A DNA stretch of 64,000 nucleotides, from positions 37,010-101,009 of the forward strand of contig JALGUR010000002.1 of NCBI GenBank assembly GCA_029820565.1. Direction: 5' to 3'. This stretch comes from Candidatus Zipacnadia bacterium (GTDB taxonomy: Bacteria > Armatimonadota > Zipacnadia > Zipacnadales > Zipacnadaceae). The notes under the pieces were generated by a model. It saw only the letters and a list, made by a program, of their open reading frames with translations. It was not told the DNA's origin and made no database searches. How positions within the stretch are numbered: the stretch's first letter is position 1; each line of letters begins with the position of its first letter. Made by a program: the position numbers and the translations under genes. Below are positions 54,412 to 63,126 of the stretch, piece by piece.

Positions 54412-55695
54412 ATGCTTGACCACAGGTTGATTCGCGAGCAGCCCGACAAGATACGCGAAGCGTTGCGCAGGCGCGGTTACGAGTTTGACCTTGACGAATT
54501 GATTGTGGTGGAAAGCCGCCGCCGCGAGTTGCTGGAAATCGTGGAAAGCGCTCGGGCTCAGCGCAATGACCTCTCGGAACAAATCGGCCGTCTTATGCAG
54601 CAAGGCGCTGATGTCGACGCGCTTAGAGAGCAGGCCGCGCAGGTCGGTGAGCAAATTGCCCAATATGAGGAACAATTGCGGGAGGTCCAACAGCGCTTTG
54701 ATGAAATGATGGCAGAGTTGCCCAACATTCCTCTGGATGAAGTACCAATGGGCGATTCCGAGGAAGATAACGTAGTTATGTATATCAAGGGTGAAGTGCG
54801 GCGGTTTGATTTTGAGCCACTGGGCCATTGGGAGATTGGCGAGCGCCTCGGAATATTGGATTTCGGAGTTGCTGCCAAGCAAGCCGGGGCCCGCTTCGCC
54901 ACCGATATTGGCGCCGGGGCGGCGCTGGAGCGGGCGCTGATAAACTTTATGTTGGATACTCATACTCGCAAGCACGGTTATACCGAAGTGCTGCCGCCGT
55001 TTCTGGCTAATGAACGCTCCTGTTATGGCACCGCGAATTTGCCTAAGTTTAAGGAAGACCTATTCAAGATCGCCGACGATGACCTGTACTTAATACCCAC
55101 CGCCGAGGTCCCCCTGACCAATATGCACCAGGATGAAATACTGTCAGCGGATGAACTGCCCAAATACTATACCGCTTATACCGCCTGTTTCCGCAGCGAA
55201 GCCGGGGCCGCGGGTAAAGAGACGCGGGGACTGATTCGCGTCCATCAATTCCACAAGGTGGAAATGATGAAGTTTGTGGAGCCGGAGCAGGCCCAAGACG
55301 AACTGGAAAAACTGGTCAAGAATGCCGAGGTGATTATTGAGGCCCTGGAATTGCCTTACCGCCGAGTGCATCTGTGCACCGGGGATATGGGCCATCAGCC
55401 CCGACAAACCTTTGATTTGGAGGGGTTCTTCCCGGCGATGGACAAGTGGCTGGAGCTTTCTTCCTGTAGCCAGTATGGTGACTACCAGGCCCGCCGCTGT
55501 AACACCCGCTATCGCCCTGAGCCGGAGGCTAAGCCGGAATTTGTCCATACTATGAACGGCTCGGGCCTGGCCTGCGGGCGCACTATGGCCGCGATCCTGG
55601 AGAACTACCAGCAAGAGAACGGTACGGTAGTCATTCCCGATGTTCTACGGCCCTATATGGGCGGACTACCAGAAATAACCCCGCGCCTGCCATAA
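54412..55695 (+). CDS. serS: Seryl-tRNA synthetase
   Basis: SerRS charges tRNA-Ser. The N-terminal antiparallel coiled-coil arm spans about residues 30-105. The class II core contains TAEVPLTNMH, the motif 2 region CFRSEAGAAGKETRGLIRVHQFHKVEM, ELSSCSQYGDYQARRCNTRY, and motif 3 NGSGLACGRTMAAILENYQ. The 427 aa are full length. The start ATG 54412 has GAGGAGG upstream, inside the end of the ATPase gene, so the two are probably co-expressed. The palindromic repeat array follows immediately. Confidence 0.97.
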   Translation: MLDHRLIREQPDKIREALRRRGYEFDLDELIVVESRRRELLEIVESARAQRNDLSEQIGRLMQQGADVDALREQAAQVGEQIAQYEEQLREVQQRFDEMMAELPNIPLDEVPMGDSEEDNVVMYIKGEVRRFDFEPLGHWEIGERLGILDFGVAAKQAGARFATDIGAGAALERALINFMLDTHTRKHGYTEVLPPFLANERSCYGTANLPKFKEDLFKIADDDLYLIPTAEVPLTNMHQDEILSADELPKYYTAYTACFRSEAGAAGKETRGLIRVHQFHKVEMMKFVEPEQAQDELEKLVKNAEVIIEALELPYRRVHLCTGDMGHQPRQTFDLEGFFPAMDKWLELSSCSQYGDYQARRCNTRYRPEPEAKPEFVHTMNGSGLACGRTMAAILENYQQENGTVVIPDVLRPYMGGLPEITPRLP

Positions 55696-56090
55696 GCAAG
55701 GGCAGCAACAACCGCAAGGACAGCAACGACTGCCGTCGGAGGGGCCGGTTGAGGCGTTCTTTGCCGAACCCGGCCCGCATGCAACGACAGCAACAACAGC
55801 AACAACAGCCGTCGGAGGGGCCGGTTGAGGCGTTCTTCGCCGAACCCGGCCCGCATGCAACAAGGGCAGCAACGGCGGCCGTCGGAGGGGCCCATTGAGG
55901 CATTGTTTGCCGAACCCGGCCCGCATGCAACAAGGGCAGCAACGGCGGCCGTCGGAGGGGCCGGTTGAGGCGTTGTTTGCCGAACCCGGCCCGCATGCAC
56001 CAGCCGTAAGCAACGACAGCAACGACTGCCGTCGGAGGGGCCGGTTGAGGCGTTCTTTGCCGGACCCGGCCCGCATAGAGCGCACAGGTT
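55696..56090. repeat. Five-copy palindromic repeat array with CAGCAACGA-type linkers
   Basis: A 50-54-nt unit, gccgtcggaggggccggtt...gaacccggcccgcatgcaac, occurs at about 55732, 55808, 55878, 55948 and 56028. Its core is an inverted repeat, GGGCCGGTT...AACCCGGCCC. Linkers of about 20 nt are themselves CAGCAACGA/CAGCAACAA nonamers. Copies differ by a few bases (gttctt, gttctt, attgtt, gttgtt, gttctt). The ORF track lists minus-strand frames here (55631-56085); they are by-products of repetition. The remaining 45 bases to 56135 hold only the next gene's leader. Confidence 0.9.
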
Positions 56091-56135
56091 CTAATCCTAC
56101 GACCTGTAAGAGGCGACTAATAGAGGCATACTCAA

Positions 56136-57212
56136 ATGAAAACTACCCTCGCCGTCGTACTCCTCCTCAACGGAGTGCAGATACCGCTTCCCAGCCCCGC
56201 CGTCCTTCAGGATGGCTTCACCTGGCTGCCGGTGCGGGCAGTATTCCAGGAGTTGGGCTATGAGGTGGATTGGGATGCCTCGGCCCAGGCGGTAAAACTA
56301 AGTGCTACGGGTAGAGCGGAGGTTCGACTGTGGCTGGGTGAAACTAAGATAGAGGAAGGCAAGCGAACATATCACTTGCCGGCTGCCCCGCGCCGTCTCA
56401 AGGGTATTATTTACGTCCCGGCCCAATTGCTGCGGCTGGTCGCCCCGGCCCAATTCAAGTGGGATAATGAACAAAAAGCCCTATATGTTAGTGCTCTGCC
56501 CGTTGGTGAAGTAGCCCAGGTGAACATAACTGAGATACTGGCCGACCCCCCCGCCTGGGTCAACAAATTAGTGACGATAACGGGGGAATACACTGGCTGG
56601 CAGCCTGACCCCTTCAGCCTGGCTACTGCCAGTGGGCCACCAGTAACGCGCAGCGACTGGACCCTGCGTGCCGCTACCGGCTGCATTTATTGTACCGGCG
56701 GCGAGCCTGGCGACTCCATTTCTCTGCAACCGTACTCCGATTTGGGGCGGCGAATAGAGGTAGCCGGCGCGGTTCAGTTAGCAAAAAGAGGCTTTCCTTA
56801 TTTACGAGTGCAGCGCATCAAAGCACCTGCGGGCCGGAAAGGGATCACTTGTTATCTGACCACCGACCGCCGCCAATATCAACCAGGCGAGACCATAGTA
56901 ATGCAGATGAAGATCGCTAACCCCACCGAAAAGCCTGTAAAGCTCCAATTTACCTCTGGTAAGACATACGACTTTGCAGTTCGTGACCAGGCCGGCCAGG
57001 AAGTGTGGCGGTGGTCGGCCGGGCAGGTTTTCACTCAGGCATTGCAGCAGAAGATGCTTGCTCCCCAGGAGACTTATGTGGTGGAGGCGCGATGGACTAT
57101 TCCTACTGGCGATACCGAGACGGCCCTTGCTCCCGGCCTGTACAAGGTACAAGGCGACATTACCAGCGAGATAGCATCATACCCGCACATCATACATATT
57201 CAGGGGCAGTAA
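56136..57212 (+). CDS. Copper amine oxidase N-domain / BsuPI-domain protein
   Basis: Residues 1-115 resemble copper-amine-oxidase N-terminal (stalk) domains: VLLLNGVQIPLP...GFTWLPVRAVFQELGYEVDWDASAQAVKL. Residues 116-235 form a beta-rich middle domain (ITEILADPPAWVNKLVTITGEYTGW). Residues 240-345 resemble the BsuPI domain (YQPGETIVMQMKIANPTEKPVKLQFTSGKTYDFAVRD). These domains are usually secreted, but this protein starts inside the first domain with no clear signal peptide; an in-frame stop (TAG) lies 15 bases before ATG 56136. The repeat array directly upstream may have displaced the original 5' end. The next gene starts 10 bases downstream. Confidence 0.75.
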   Translation: MKTTLAVVLLLNGVQIPLPSPAVLQDGFTWLPVRAVFQELGYEVDWDASAQAVKLSATGRAEVRLWLGETKIEEGKRTYHLPAAPRRLKGIIYVPAQLLRLVAPAQFKWDNEQKALYVSALPVGEVAQVNITEILADPPAWVNKLVTITGEYTGWQPDPFSLATASGPPVTRSDWTLRAATGCIYCTGGEPGDSISLQPYSDLGRRIEVAGAVQLAKRGFPYLRVQRIKAPAGRKGITCYLTTDRRQYQPGETIVMQMKIANPTEKPVKLQFTSGKTYDFAVRDQAGQEVWRWSAGQVFTQALQQKMLAPQETYVVEARWTIPTGDTETALAPGLYKVQGDITSEIASYPHIIHIQGQ

Positions 57213-57222
57213 CAGCGAGAAA

Positions 57223-58176
57223 ATGGCCAACCAACGCCCGCAGCCCCGATCCCAGGGCCAGCCACACGCCGACAGCCACCCCTCGCGGCAGCCAAGCGCT
57301 GGGTTCTTCGCCCGCCAATGGTACAATTTGCTGCTGGCGTGTCCGGTCGCAATATTGATCGGGGCAGCAGTGGCTGTCTACTTAACTGGTACGTCACCGG
57401 ACCCTCGCGGCCAGCCGCCGTCAAGCGAGTCTGTGGCACCGGCTCGATCTGCCGCTGCAGAGGATGAAGCACCCGACACATTGGTCTTTACCACTCAGTC
57501 CTCCCCGCCTAAGCATACCCCTCCTATGCTGCGCGCTGAGGCCCCTGAAATCTATTGCTTCTATGACTTACCCAGCCTGCCGTCTGATACCCAGATAACG
57601 GCCTACTGGTGGCTCAACGGGGAGGAACTGGGGCCGGTTGCGGCTTCCGCCCAGCCGCGACCAGGGGCCTCGCATGCTGCGGGACGGCTTACCTTAAAAC
57701 CTCCTGAGGACCAGAAGATTTTCCCGGAGGGTATCTATGAAGTAGAACTCAGAGCCGCCGGCAAGAAAATAGATCGGGCCTCTTTAGTAGTCACCAAAGG
57801 TGCCGATATGATATTGTCAGCCAAACCCACGGCGGTCGGGCAAGTTAAGATCATCAACTGTGTAACTGCGCAGGGCGTGAGCGCCAAAGGGGAGCCTGAC
57901 CAGGCCACCGCTATCTTCGCCGGCACCGACCGGATATTTGTGGCCTTCGCCTACATTAATGGCACGGCCGAGGCGGCCTTTGTGGTGAAGTGGTTTTTCC
58001 GGGATACCCTTATTGAGCAGGCCACCCAGCGAGTAGCGATGGCGGACGGCGCGGGACGGGCTTTCGCCTGGATGCAAGCCGCTAAGCCCCTGCCGGCCGG
58101 ACAGTATCGTGCTGAAGTCAGTGTGCTGGGTGAGAAGGAACCCCTGGCCGAAGTTGGGTTCACGGTCAAGCCGTAG
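57223..58176 (+). CDS. Hypothetical single-span membrane protein with extracytoplasmic domain
   Basis: No named family is recognised. The 317-aa protein has a basic/Pro-rich N-terminus, one hydrophobic span (LLLACPVAILIGAAVAVYL, about residues 36-54) and a low-complexity linker (PDPRGQPPSSESVAPARSAAA). Two similar beta-rich segments follow: residues 112-190 with ITAYWWLNGEEL...FPEGIYEVELRAAG, and residues 228-315 with FVAFAYINGTAEAAFVVKWFFRD...LPAGQYRAEVSVLG, an apparent internal duplication. It is co-oriented with the CuAO-N/BsuPI gene 10 bases upstream, implying a joint envelope role. Confidence 0.65.
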   Translation: MANQRPQPRSQGQPHADSHPSRQPSAGFFARQWYNLLLACPVAILIGAAVAVYLTGTSPDPRGQPPSSESVAPARSAAAEDEAPDTLVFTTQSSPPKHTPPMLRAEAPEIYCFYDLPSLPSDTQITAYWWLNGEELGPVAASAQPRPGASHAAGRLTLKPPEDQKIFPEGIYEVELRAAGKKIDRASLVVTKGADMILSAKPTAVGQVKIINCVTAQGVSAKGEPDQATAIFAGTDRIFVAFAYINGTAEAAFVVKWFFRDTLIEQATQRVAMADGAGRAFAWMQAAKPLPAGQYRAEVSVLGEKEPLAEVGFTVKP

Positions 58177-58190
58177 CATCGTACTGTCGT

Positions 58191-58290
58191 TTGGAGGGGC
58201 CGTGTCGAGCGAAGCGGAGGCCGGCCTACGTAAGAGGGCCAGCCTTGCAGGACCTCGCTATGCTCGGCCTGCGGCGACAGGCCCCTCCAA
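58191..58290. repeat. 100-bp imperfect palindrome
   Basis: Arms TTGGAGGGGCC and GGCCCCTCCAA match exactly over 11 bp. Inside them TGTCG/CGACA and AGGCCG/CGGCCT also pair, so the whole element can fold into one long hairpin. It contains GGACCTCGCTA, related to GGACCTCGCCTA of the repeat at 51373. It may be a MITE-like or REP-like element, or a terminator. Confidence 0.7.
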
Positions 58291-58410
58291 GGCCAGGCAA
58301 AGCCCTCTGCAGTCCGCAGGCGGTTGCCTATGTTTGCCCAAAACTGTATAATTCAGTGGTCAACTGGGTATCTCCAATCTGGCTGTAAGAACATAGAAGG
58401 GAGTGGCACA

Positions 58411-58872
58411 ATGAGCGACGAGCAACCGGGACAACAGTTCGAAGGAGGGGCCCAGCCCCCGCCTGCCCCGCCAGGTCAGGCTTCTCAGCCGCCCCAACCG
58501 CCACCGCCTACTCCGTCCACTTTCGCTAACAACTCGGGCACTGGTGGTCCCGTGCCCGAGGAAATCAAGGGCTGGAACTGGGGGGCCTTCTGGCTGAACT
58601 GGATCTGGGGTATTGCCCACAACGTGTGGCTTTCGCTACTGGTGTTCTGTCTGGGCTGGATTTGGGCGATCGTTCTGGGCATCAAGGGCAACGAGTGGGC
58701 CTGGCAGCACCGCCGCTTTGACAGCATTGAGCAATTCAAGCAGACTCAGGCAGTCTGGTCCAAGTGGGGCTGGATAATCTTCGCCATCCAACTGGTGATC
58801 GGGATTCTGTGGGCGATATTCGCCCTTGTACTGGCCGGTGGAGCGGCGATGATGGAACGCGGGGAATTCTAA
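58411..58872 (+). CDS. DUF2628-like small membrane protein
   Basis: The 153-aa protein has a Pro/Gln-rich N-terminal 40 residues. GWNWGAFWLNWIWGIAHNVW and VLGIKGNEWAWQHRRFDSIEQF follow, the signature of small membrane proteins related to DUF2628, with three hydrophobic spans. The function is unknown. I start at ATG 58411 (GAAGGGAG upstream), because the track start at 58324 adds 29 unsupported residues. It is on the plus strand and convergent with the HEAT-like gene. Confidence 0.75.
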   Translation: MSDEQPGQQFEGGAQPPPAPPGQASQPPQPPPPTPSTFANNSGTGGPVPEEIKGWNWGAFWLNWIWGIAHNVWLSLLVFCLGWIWAIVLGIKGNEWAWQHRRFDSIEQFKQTQAVWSKWGWIIFAIQLVIGILWAIFALVLAGGAAMMERGEF

Positions 58873-58937
58873 CCCCCAAGGCCACCGAGTTGACTGTGCA
58901 GATATGCCCAGTCACTGTGAGCAGTCTGACCCAGCCT

Positions 58938-59711
58938 CTAACTCAAGGCTTGTTGGGCGGCTGCCCTGATGCTCGCGTCGGGGTGATTTTCCGCCACGAA
59001 GCGCAGGGCTTCCATGTCGCCGGCCTGTTGCAGCTCGGATAACTTATCACCCAAGCCCTGGGCAGTCTTCCCCGTTACCACCTCTAACCCGGTCGCGTTG
59101 CTGATGGCAATCAGATCAGCGGTGCGGCCCTCAGCGAGTAGTGCCTGCACTGAGGGCTTATGGTTTGCCAGTTTCAGGGCCGCCTCGCGCCGCGTCTCCT
59201 CCCAGGCTGAAGCCTGGGCTATAGTCACAACGACCTCGCGGGCTTCGGGCTTGTTTAGATGCCGGGATAGTTGGTCTACGATATAGGAGCGGATGGGATC
59301 GCGGTCCATTTGGGCCTCACGCTGCTGAGCGGCCTCGCGCTGCTGATCGGCGGCCGCTGCCATCTCCGTGGCGTCGGCCAGAATGTGTTCAGGGACTCCC
59401 GCAGTATCCTCTTCAGCGTCAATGTCCCTGAAAACGCGGCGCCCCAGACCCCCGCCGGCCGCCGAGATGATAGGCGGCCGTAACTGTCGCCGCAAGCATG
59501 CTCCCCAGGCCAATGGCTCGTATATCTCCCTTTCAATCAATAGCGCAATCATTCGGCGGGCTGCTGTCTCTAACCCGGTCAACAGCAGTATGCCCAACAA
59601 TTCCCACTCCTGCTGGTCAACCAATTGATCAACCGTGGACTGGACCTGGGTACTGGTGGCGGCGCTCATTACCATCTCAATCTCATCACGGTAACGAATG
59701 AGCGTACTCAT
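58938..59711 (-). CDS. Hypothetical helical protein (HEAT-like repeats)
   Basis: No specific family is recognised. The product, about 257 aa, is almost entirely helical, with Ala/Leu-rich repeats such as WEETRREAALKLANHKPSVQALLA and MEALRFVAENHPDASIRAAAQQALS that resemble HEAT/Armadillo-type units, and a charged central stretch (ADQQREAAQQREAQMDRD). There is no signal peptide or membrane span. ATG 59711 is used; a nearby GTG at 59717, with GAGGAGG upstream, is possible. It stands alone between convergent and upstream genes. Confidence 0.6.
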   Translation of the reverse strand: MSTLIRYRDEIEMVMSAATSTQVQSTVDQLVDQQEWELLGILLLTGLETAARRMIALLIEREIYEPLAWGACLRRQLRPPIISAAGGGLGRRVFRDIDAEEDTAGVPEHILADATEMAAAADQQREAAQQREAQMDRDPIRSYIVDQLSRHLNKPEAREVVVTIAQASAWEETRREAALKLANHKPSVQALLAEGRTADLIAISNATGLEVVTGKTAQGLGDKLSELQQAGDMEALRFVAENHPDASIRAAAQQALS

Positions 59712-60028
59712 TTCCACTGTGACATCCACCTCCTCAATGATTGGGTTCGCGCTCGGGGAACAGTTATTACGGCTTAAAGTTCCCCTGAGCGATGGCAATT
59801 TCGCGGACCTGTTGTCGTTTTCCTTCTGCCGCTGAGATAGCAATCTCGCCGATAGATAAAGATTAGGGCAGAGGGACTAATCCGGGCTATACAACGTCTT
59901 GTGCTGAATTCTGGACGGTGAAGGACTTCCACTGCCGAGCGTAATCTCGCGGATAGACGGAAACTTTGGCCATTCGTGAAAATAACCACTGACTCTAACG
60001 AGACTGCACAGGTCAGTCCAGCAGAAGA
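59712..60028. other. 317-bp gap, HEAT-like gene / acyl-CoA ligase
   Basis: No gene is evident. The only clear feature is an inverted repeat GGGGAAC...GTTCCCC (with flanking CTC/GAG) at about 59752-59791, which might be a terminator arm or an operator. I see no good promoter. Confidence 0.4.
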
Positions 60029-61570
60029 CTATGGAATGCTGGGGCTTTCGCCGCGCAATTCTCGCTTCAGAACCTTCCCCAGGTGCGACTTAGGTAAGGA
60101 CTCTCTGAACTCAACTACACGGGGCACTTTGAACGGCGCGAGATGCCCTCGGCAGTGGGCTATAACCTGCTCGTCAGTCAACTGCGCGTCCTCAGTCGGC
60201 ACTACTATCGCCTTAATCCGTTCGCCCCGCAGCGCGTCAGGCATCCCAATTACGGCCACTTCACTCACCTGCGACATTTGAGAGATGACTGCCTCAATCT
60301 CCCGGGGGTAGACATTAGTGCCCCCAACTATGATAAGGTCCTTCTTACGGTCTACAATGTACAGATAGCCATCGGCGTCCAGTCGGCCCAAGTCGCCAGT
60401 GTATAACCAGCCTTCGCGGATGGCTTCGGCGGTGGCCGCCGGGTCCTGCCAGTAGCCCTGCATAACATTGTCGCCTGCCACAATGACTTCGCCGATTTCT
60501 CCAGCAGGTAGATCCTGGCCCTGCTCATCCACGACGCGTACCTGTACGCCAGGGATAGGTGGCCCCACGCTGCCTGGCTTCTGCACGCCATCCGGTGGAT
60601 GCACACTTACCACCGGGGAGGCCTCGGTCGGCCCATAGCCTTCCACCAGCGGGACATCGTAGCGCTCCCGGAAGCCGTACAGTACCTCCAGGGGGAGCGC
60701 TGCTCCCCCCGAAACACATAGGCGCAGGCTACTTAGGTCATAGTCCCGAGCAGTCCGGCAGCCCATAAGTACGGCAAACATTGACGGGACACCGGGAAAT
60801 AGGCTGATCCTATGGGCCTCAATCGCCTCCAACACTTCCAGCGGCATAAAGCCTGTCTGTAGCACGGTGCAAGCCCCGGTTATGAAAGGCATTATCATGC
60901 AGACGGTAGCGCCGAAGGAGTGAAACAGCGGTAGCACCCCTAAGAAGCTGTCCTCAGCCGTTGCTCCTATCAGTTGGACACATGAGCGGGCATTGGCTAA
61001 CAGGTTGCGGTGGGAAAGCACTGCTCCTTTGGGTCGTCCGGTGGTGCCCGAAGTATAGATAATGACCGCGGCCTCCTGCTGTTGGGCGGCATCAGATAGG
61101 AGGGGCTGGTCAGCAGACGCCGCTATAACATCTTCCAGATTAATGGCATCGTCTATTGCTGATGGGCCACTGATTAGCAACTTCGTCAGGCTGCTGACCC
61201 GTTGTCGCAATTGCGCGACGAGCGGGTCAAATCCTGCTAAGGATATGAGACCCCGCACTTGGGCATGGTTGAGGATGTAGGTCGCTTCTTCTGCACTTAA
61301 TTGGCAGTGTACAGGTACGGCGACGGCGCCCAAGGCGGTGATCGCCAGATACGAAATGATGAACTGGGGACAATTAGGCAGCAGCAGTGCCACTCGGTCC
61401 CCGCGCGCCACCTCCAGATCGGCCAGGCCAGTAGCCAAAGCCCCCGTGCTCTGGACGACTTGCTCATAGGTCAGTCGTTGGCCCGGCGCCACCACCGCCG
61501 GTTGCTGTCCAAACTGCTCAGCCGTGGCTAATACTGCCGATAGCAAACCGCCCTCGTCGGCCTGACGCAT
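60029..61570 (-). CDS. AMP-forming acyl-CoA ligase (long-chain fatty acid-CoA ligase type)
   Basis: ANL-superfamily enzymes make an acyl-adenylate and then an acyl-CoA. The 513-aa protein has the P-loop-like IIYTSGTTGRPKGAVLSHRN, LPLFHSFGAT, GYGPTEASPVV, LYTGDLGRLDADGYLYIVDRKKDLIIVGGTNVYP and the catalytic-Lys region KVPRVVEFRESLPKSHLGKVLKREL. This is the FadD-type order. I start at ATG 61570 (AGGAAC upstream). Chain-length preference cannot be read. No other fatty acid genes are adjacent. Confidence 0.92.
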   Translation of the reverse strand: MRQADEGGLLSAVLATAEQFGQQPAVVAPGQRLTYEQVVQSTGALATGLADLEVARGDRVALLLPNCPQFIISYLAITALGAVAVPVHCQLSAEEATYILNHAQVRGLISLAGFDPLVAQLRQRVSSLTKLLISGPSAIDDAINLEDVIAASADQPLLSDAAQQQEAAVIIYTSGTTGRPKGAVLSHRNLLANARSCVQLIGATAEDSFLGVLPLFHSFGATVCMIMPFITGACTVLQTGFMPLEVLEAIEAHRISLFPGVPSMFAVLMGCRTARDYDLSSLRLCVSGGAALPLEVLYGFRERYDVPLVEGYGPTEASPVVSVHPPDGVQKPGSVGPPIPGVQVRVVDEQGQDLPAGEIGEVIVAGDNVMQGYWQDPAATAEAIREGWLYTGDLGRLDADGYLYIVDRKKDLIIVGGTNVYPREIEAVISQMSQVSEVAVIGMPDALRGERIKAIVVPTEDAQLTDEQVIAHCRGHLAPFKVPRVVEFRESLPKSHLGKVLKRELRGESPSIP

Positions 61571-61649
61571 CTCAGTCACGTTCCTGGGGATTTTGTGGGC
61601 CCCTGGGCAGACCACTGGCGCTACACTGTGAGGACGAAGCCGCAGACCT

Positions 61650-61856
61650 TCACTCTACTTTGACATTCTTGCCGGCGGGTTCGCGACCCAATCTGTCCAC
61701 CCAGTCTATCTTCTGGTCAACCAGCGCCCGGATGGCCAGCAGCAGCTCCTTGCGCGAATTCAGTAGGTGTCTGCCTGCCTCAGTGAGAAGGAAGTTCTTC
61801 ACTTTGACCTCAAGCGTTCTTAAACACCAGGGCAGGTCCACGTTACCTTGTCCCAT
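61650..61856 (-). CDS. Small conserved-looking protein (68 aa)
   Basis: The short product is a predicted two-helix protein, LTEAGRHLLNSRKELLLAIRALVDQKIDWVDRL. This is a pattern I associate with small conserved bacterial proteins of unknown function found in several deep-branching phyla. The start ATG 61856 has AGGGGTG upstream; the track's GTG start three codons earlier is less well placed. It lies between the ABC transporter and acyl-CoA ligase genes on the same strand. The 61857-62088 gap shows nothing further. Confidence 0.55.
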   Translation of the reverse strand: MGQGNVDLPWCLRTLEVKVKNFLLTEAGRHLLNSRKELLLAIRALVDQKIDWVDRLGREPAGKNVKVE

Positions 61857-62088
61857 TCTAATCACCCCTAACTGGAAGATAGTTTAGTGTTCTCGGTGTG
61901 CATGCTCTTTACCTCCTCGGTAAGGCGGGAGAGCAAAGCAGGGCAGGCCACATAATGTCCCCTTATCCCTAATTCATTACCTCATTATCGCGCCGCTTCT
62001 CCTCCTTTTCCCTCAAGGCCACTGTCAAACGTCACCGGAGTGCTCTGCTCACACAGGCCGAGCAGTGTCAGCGGGGCAGGTGCATGGC

Positions 62089-63126
62089 TCAGAAGCAGTG
62101 TACCGCCGAGCTTTTGAAGGTGCAATACAGTTCAGTCCCCACGTCTATGCCCAACTCCTTGAAGGACTCGTGTGTGACCAAGGCAGTGAGGCGCAGCACG
62201 CCGGTTGAAACCCGCACCGCCAGCAGGCGGCCAGAATTCTCCCATTCTTCCACTCTACACTGGAATTGGTTGCGCGCGCTGGAATCAAAGGACTGGCGGG
62301 AGAGCAAAATCTCCTCGGGCTTGATCCAGATGTTAGATACTGACTTGCCAGCGAGGGCCGCATGAATCTCCACACCACCGGTGCGACACACGCCTTGCTC
62401 AGCAGAATCTACCGTCATTATGTTCCTCAGGCCCAGGAACTCGGCCACCTGCCGGTCAGAGGGAGCGCGGAACAATTCCTCAGGGGTGGCGATCTGGCGA
62501 AGGCGGCCGCCGAGCATCACCCCGACGCGGTCGGCCAGATACATGGCGTCATCGCCATCATGGGTTACGTGCAGGAAGGTGACAGCGGTATGTTGATGAA
62601 TGCGCTTCAACTCGTGCCGCAGTCGCGAGCGGATGCCCACGTCTACAGCCGATAGGGGCTCATCCAGCAACAGCATCCGCGGACGGGTCACCAGCGCCCT
62701 GGCCAACGCTACGCGCTGCTGCTCGCCACCTGAGAGAGTGTTGGTATGGCGATTAAGCAGGGCGACAATGTTGAGGCTCTCGGCGACAGTACGAACCTGG
62801 CGGGCGGCTTCCCGGGCCCCAATGCCCCGCGCCCGTAGCCCATAGGCGATATTCCCGGCGACCTTCAGATGAGGAAAGAGGGCGTAATCCTGGTAGACAA
62901 CGGCAAAGTCGCGCGCCTCGGGGGGGCTGGCGGTGATGTCCTGACCTTCCCATAGGATGTGGCCGGCATCTGGAGCCATAAGCCCAGCGGTGATTTCAAT
63001 GAGAACGGTCTTGCCCACGCCAGACGGCCCCAGCAGGACAAAGTACTCCCCCTGCTCCAGACGCAGGTTAAGGTCAGAAATGGCAAATAAGCCCAGGCGC
63101 TTGGAGATGGATTGCAGTTCAAGCAT
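62089..63126 (-). CDS. ABC transporter ATP-binding protein, molybdate/tungstate-type with TOBE-like tail
   Basis: The 345-aa ATPase shows Walker A GPSGVGKTVL, Q-loop VVYQDYALFPHLKVAGNIAYGLR, signature LSGGEQQRVALARAL, Walker B MLLLDEPLSAVD and the H-loop LHVTHDGDDAM. The C-terminal 110 residues form a TOBE-like regulatory domain (IWIKPEEILLSRQ...VSTGVLRLTALVTHESF...GTELYCTFKSSAVHCF), as in ModC/WtpC. The gene overlaps the permease gene by 8 bases. The oxyanion transported (molybdate, tungstate or sulfate) cannot be decided from sequence alone. Confidence 0.9.
   Translation of the reverse strand: MLELQSISKRLGLFAISDLNLRLEQGEYFVLLGPSGVGKTVLIEITAGLMAPDAGHILWEGQDITASPPEARDFAVVYQDYALFPHLKVAGNIAYGLRARGIGAREAARQVRTVAESLNIVALLNRHTNTLSGGEQQRVALARALVTRPRMLLLDEPLSAVDVGIRSRLRHELKRIHQHTAVTFLHVTHDGDDAMYLADRVGVMLGGRLRQIATPEELFRAPSDRQVAEFLGLRNIMTVDSAEQGVCRTGGVEIHAALAGKSVSNIWIKPEEILLSRQSFDSSARNQFQCRVEEWENSGRLLAVRVSTGVLRLTALVTHESFKELGIDVGTELYCTFKSSAVHCF

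Noticed and set aside
55631-56085. Three overlapping minus-strand ORFs (115-139 aa) in the repeat array
   Set aside because: They exist in three frames at once because the repeat unit lacks stops. None has a ribosome site or a family likeness, and they run antisense into serS.
55696-56090. CRISPR array
   Set aside because: Spacing is regular, but the 'spacers' are the same nonamer linkers instead of unique sequence, the unit is longer than typical repeats, and no cas genes are present.
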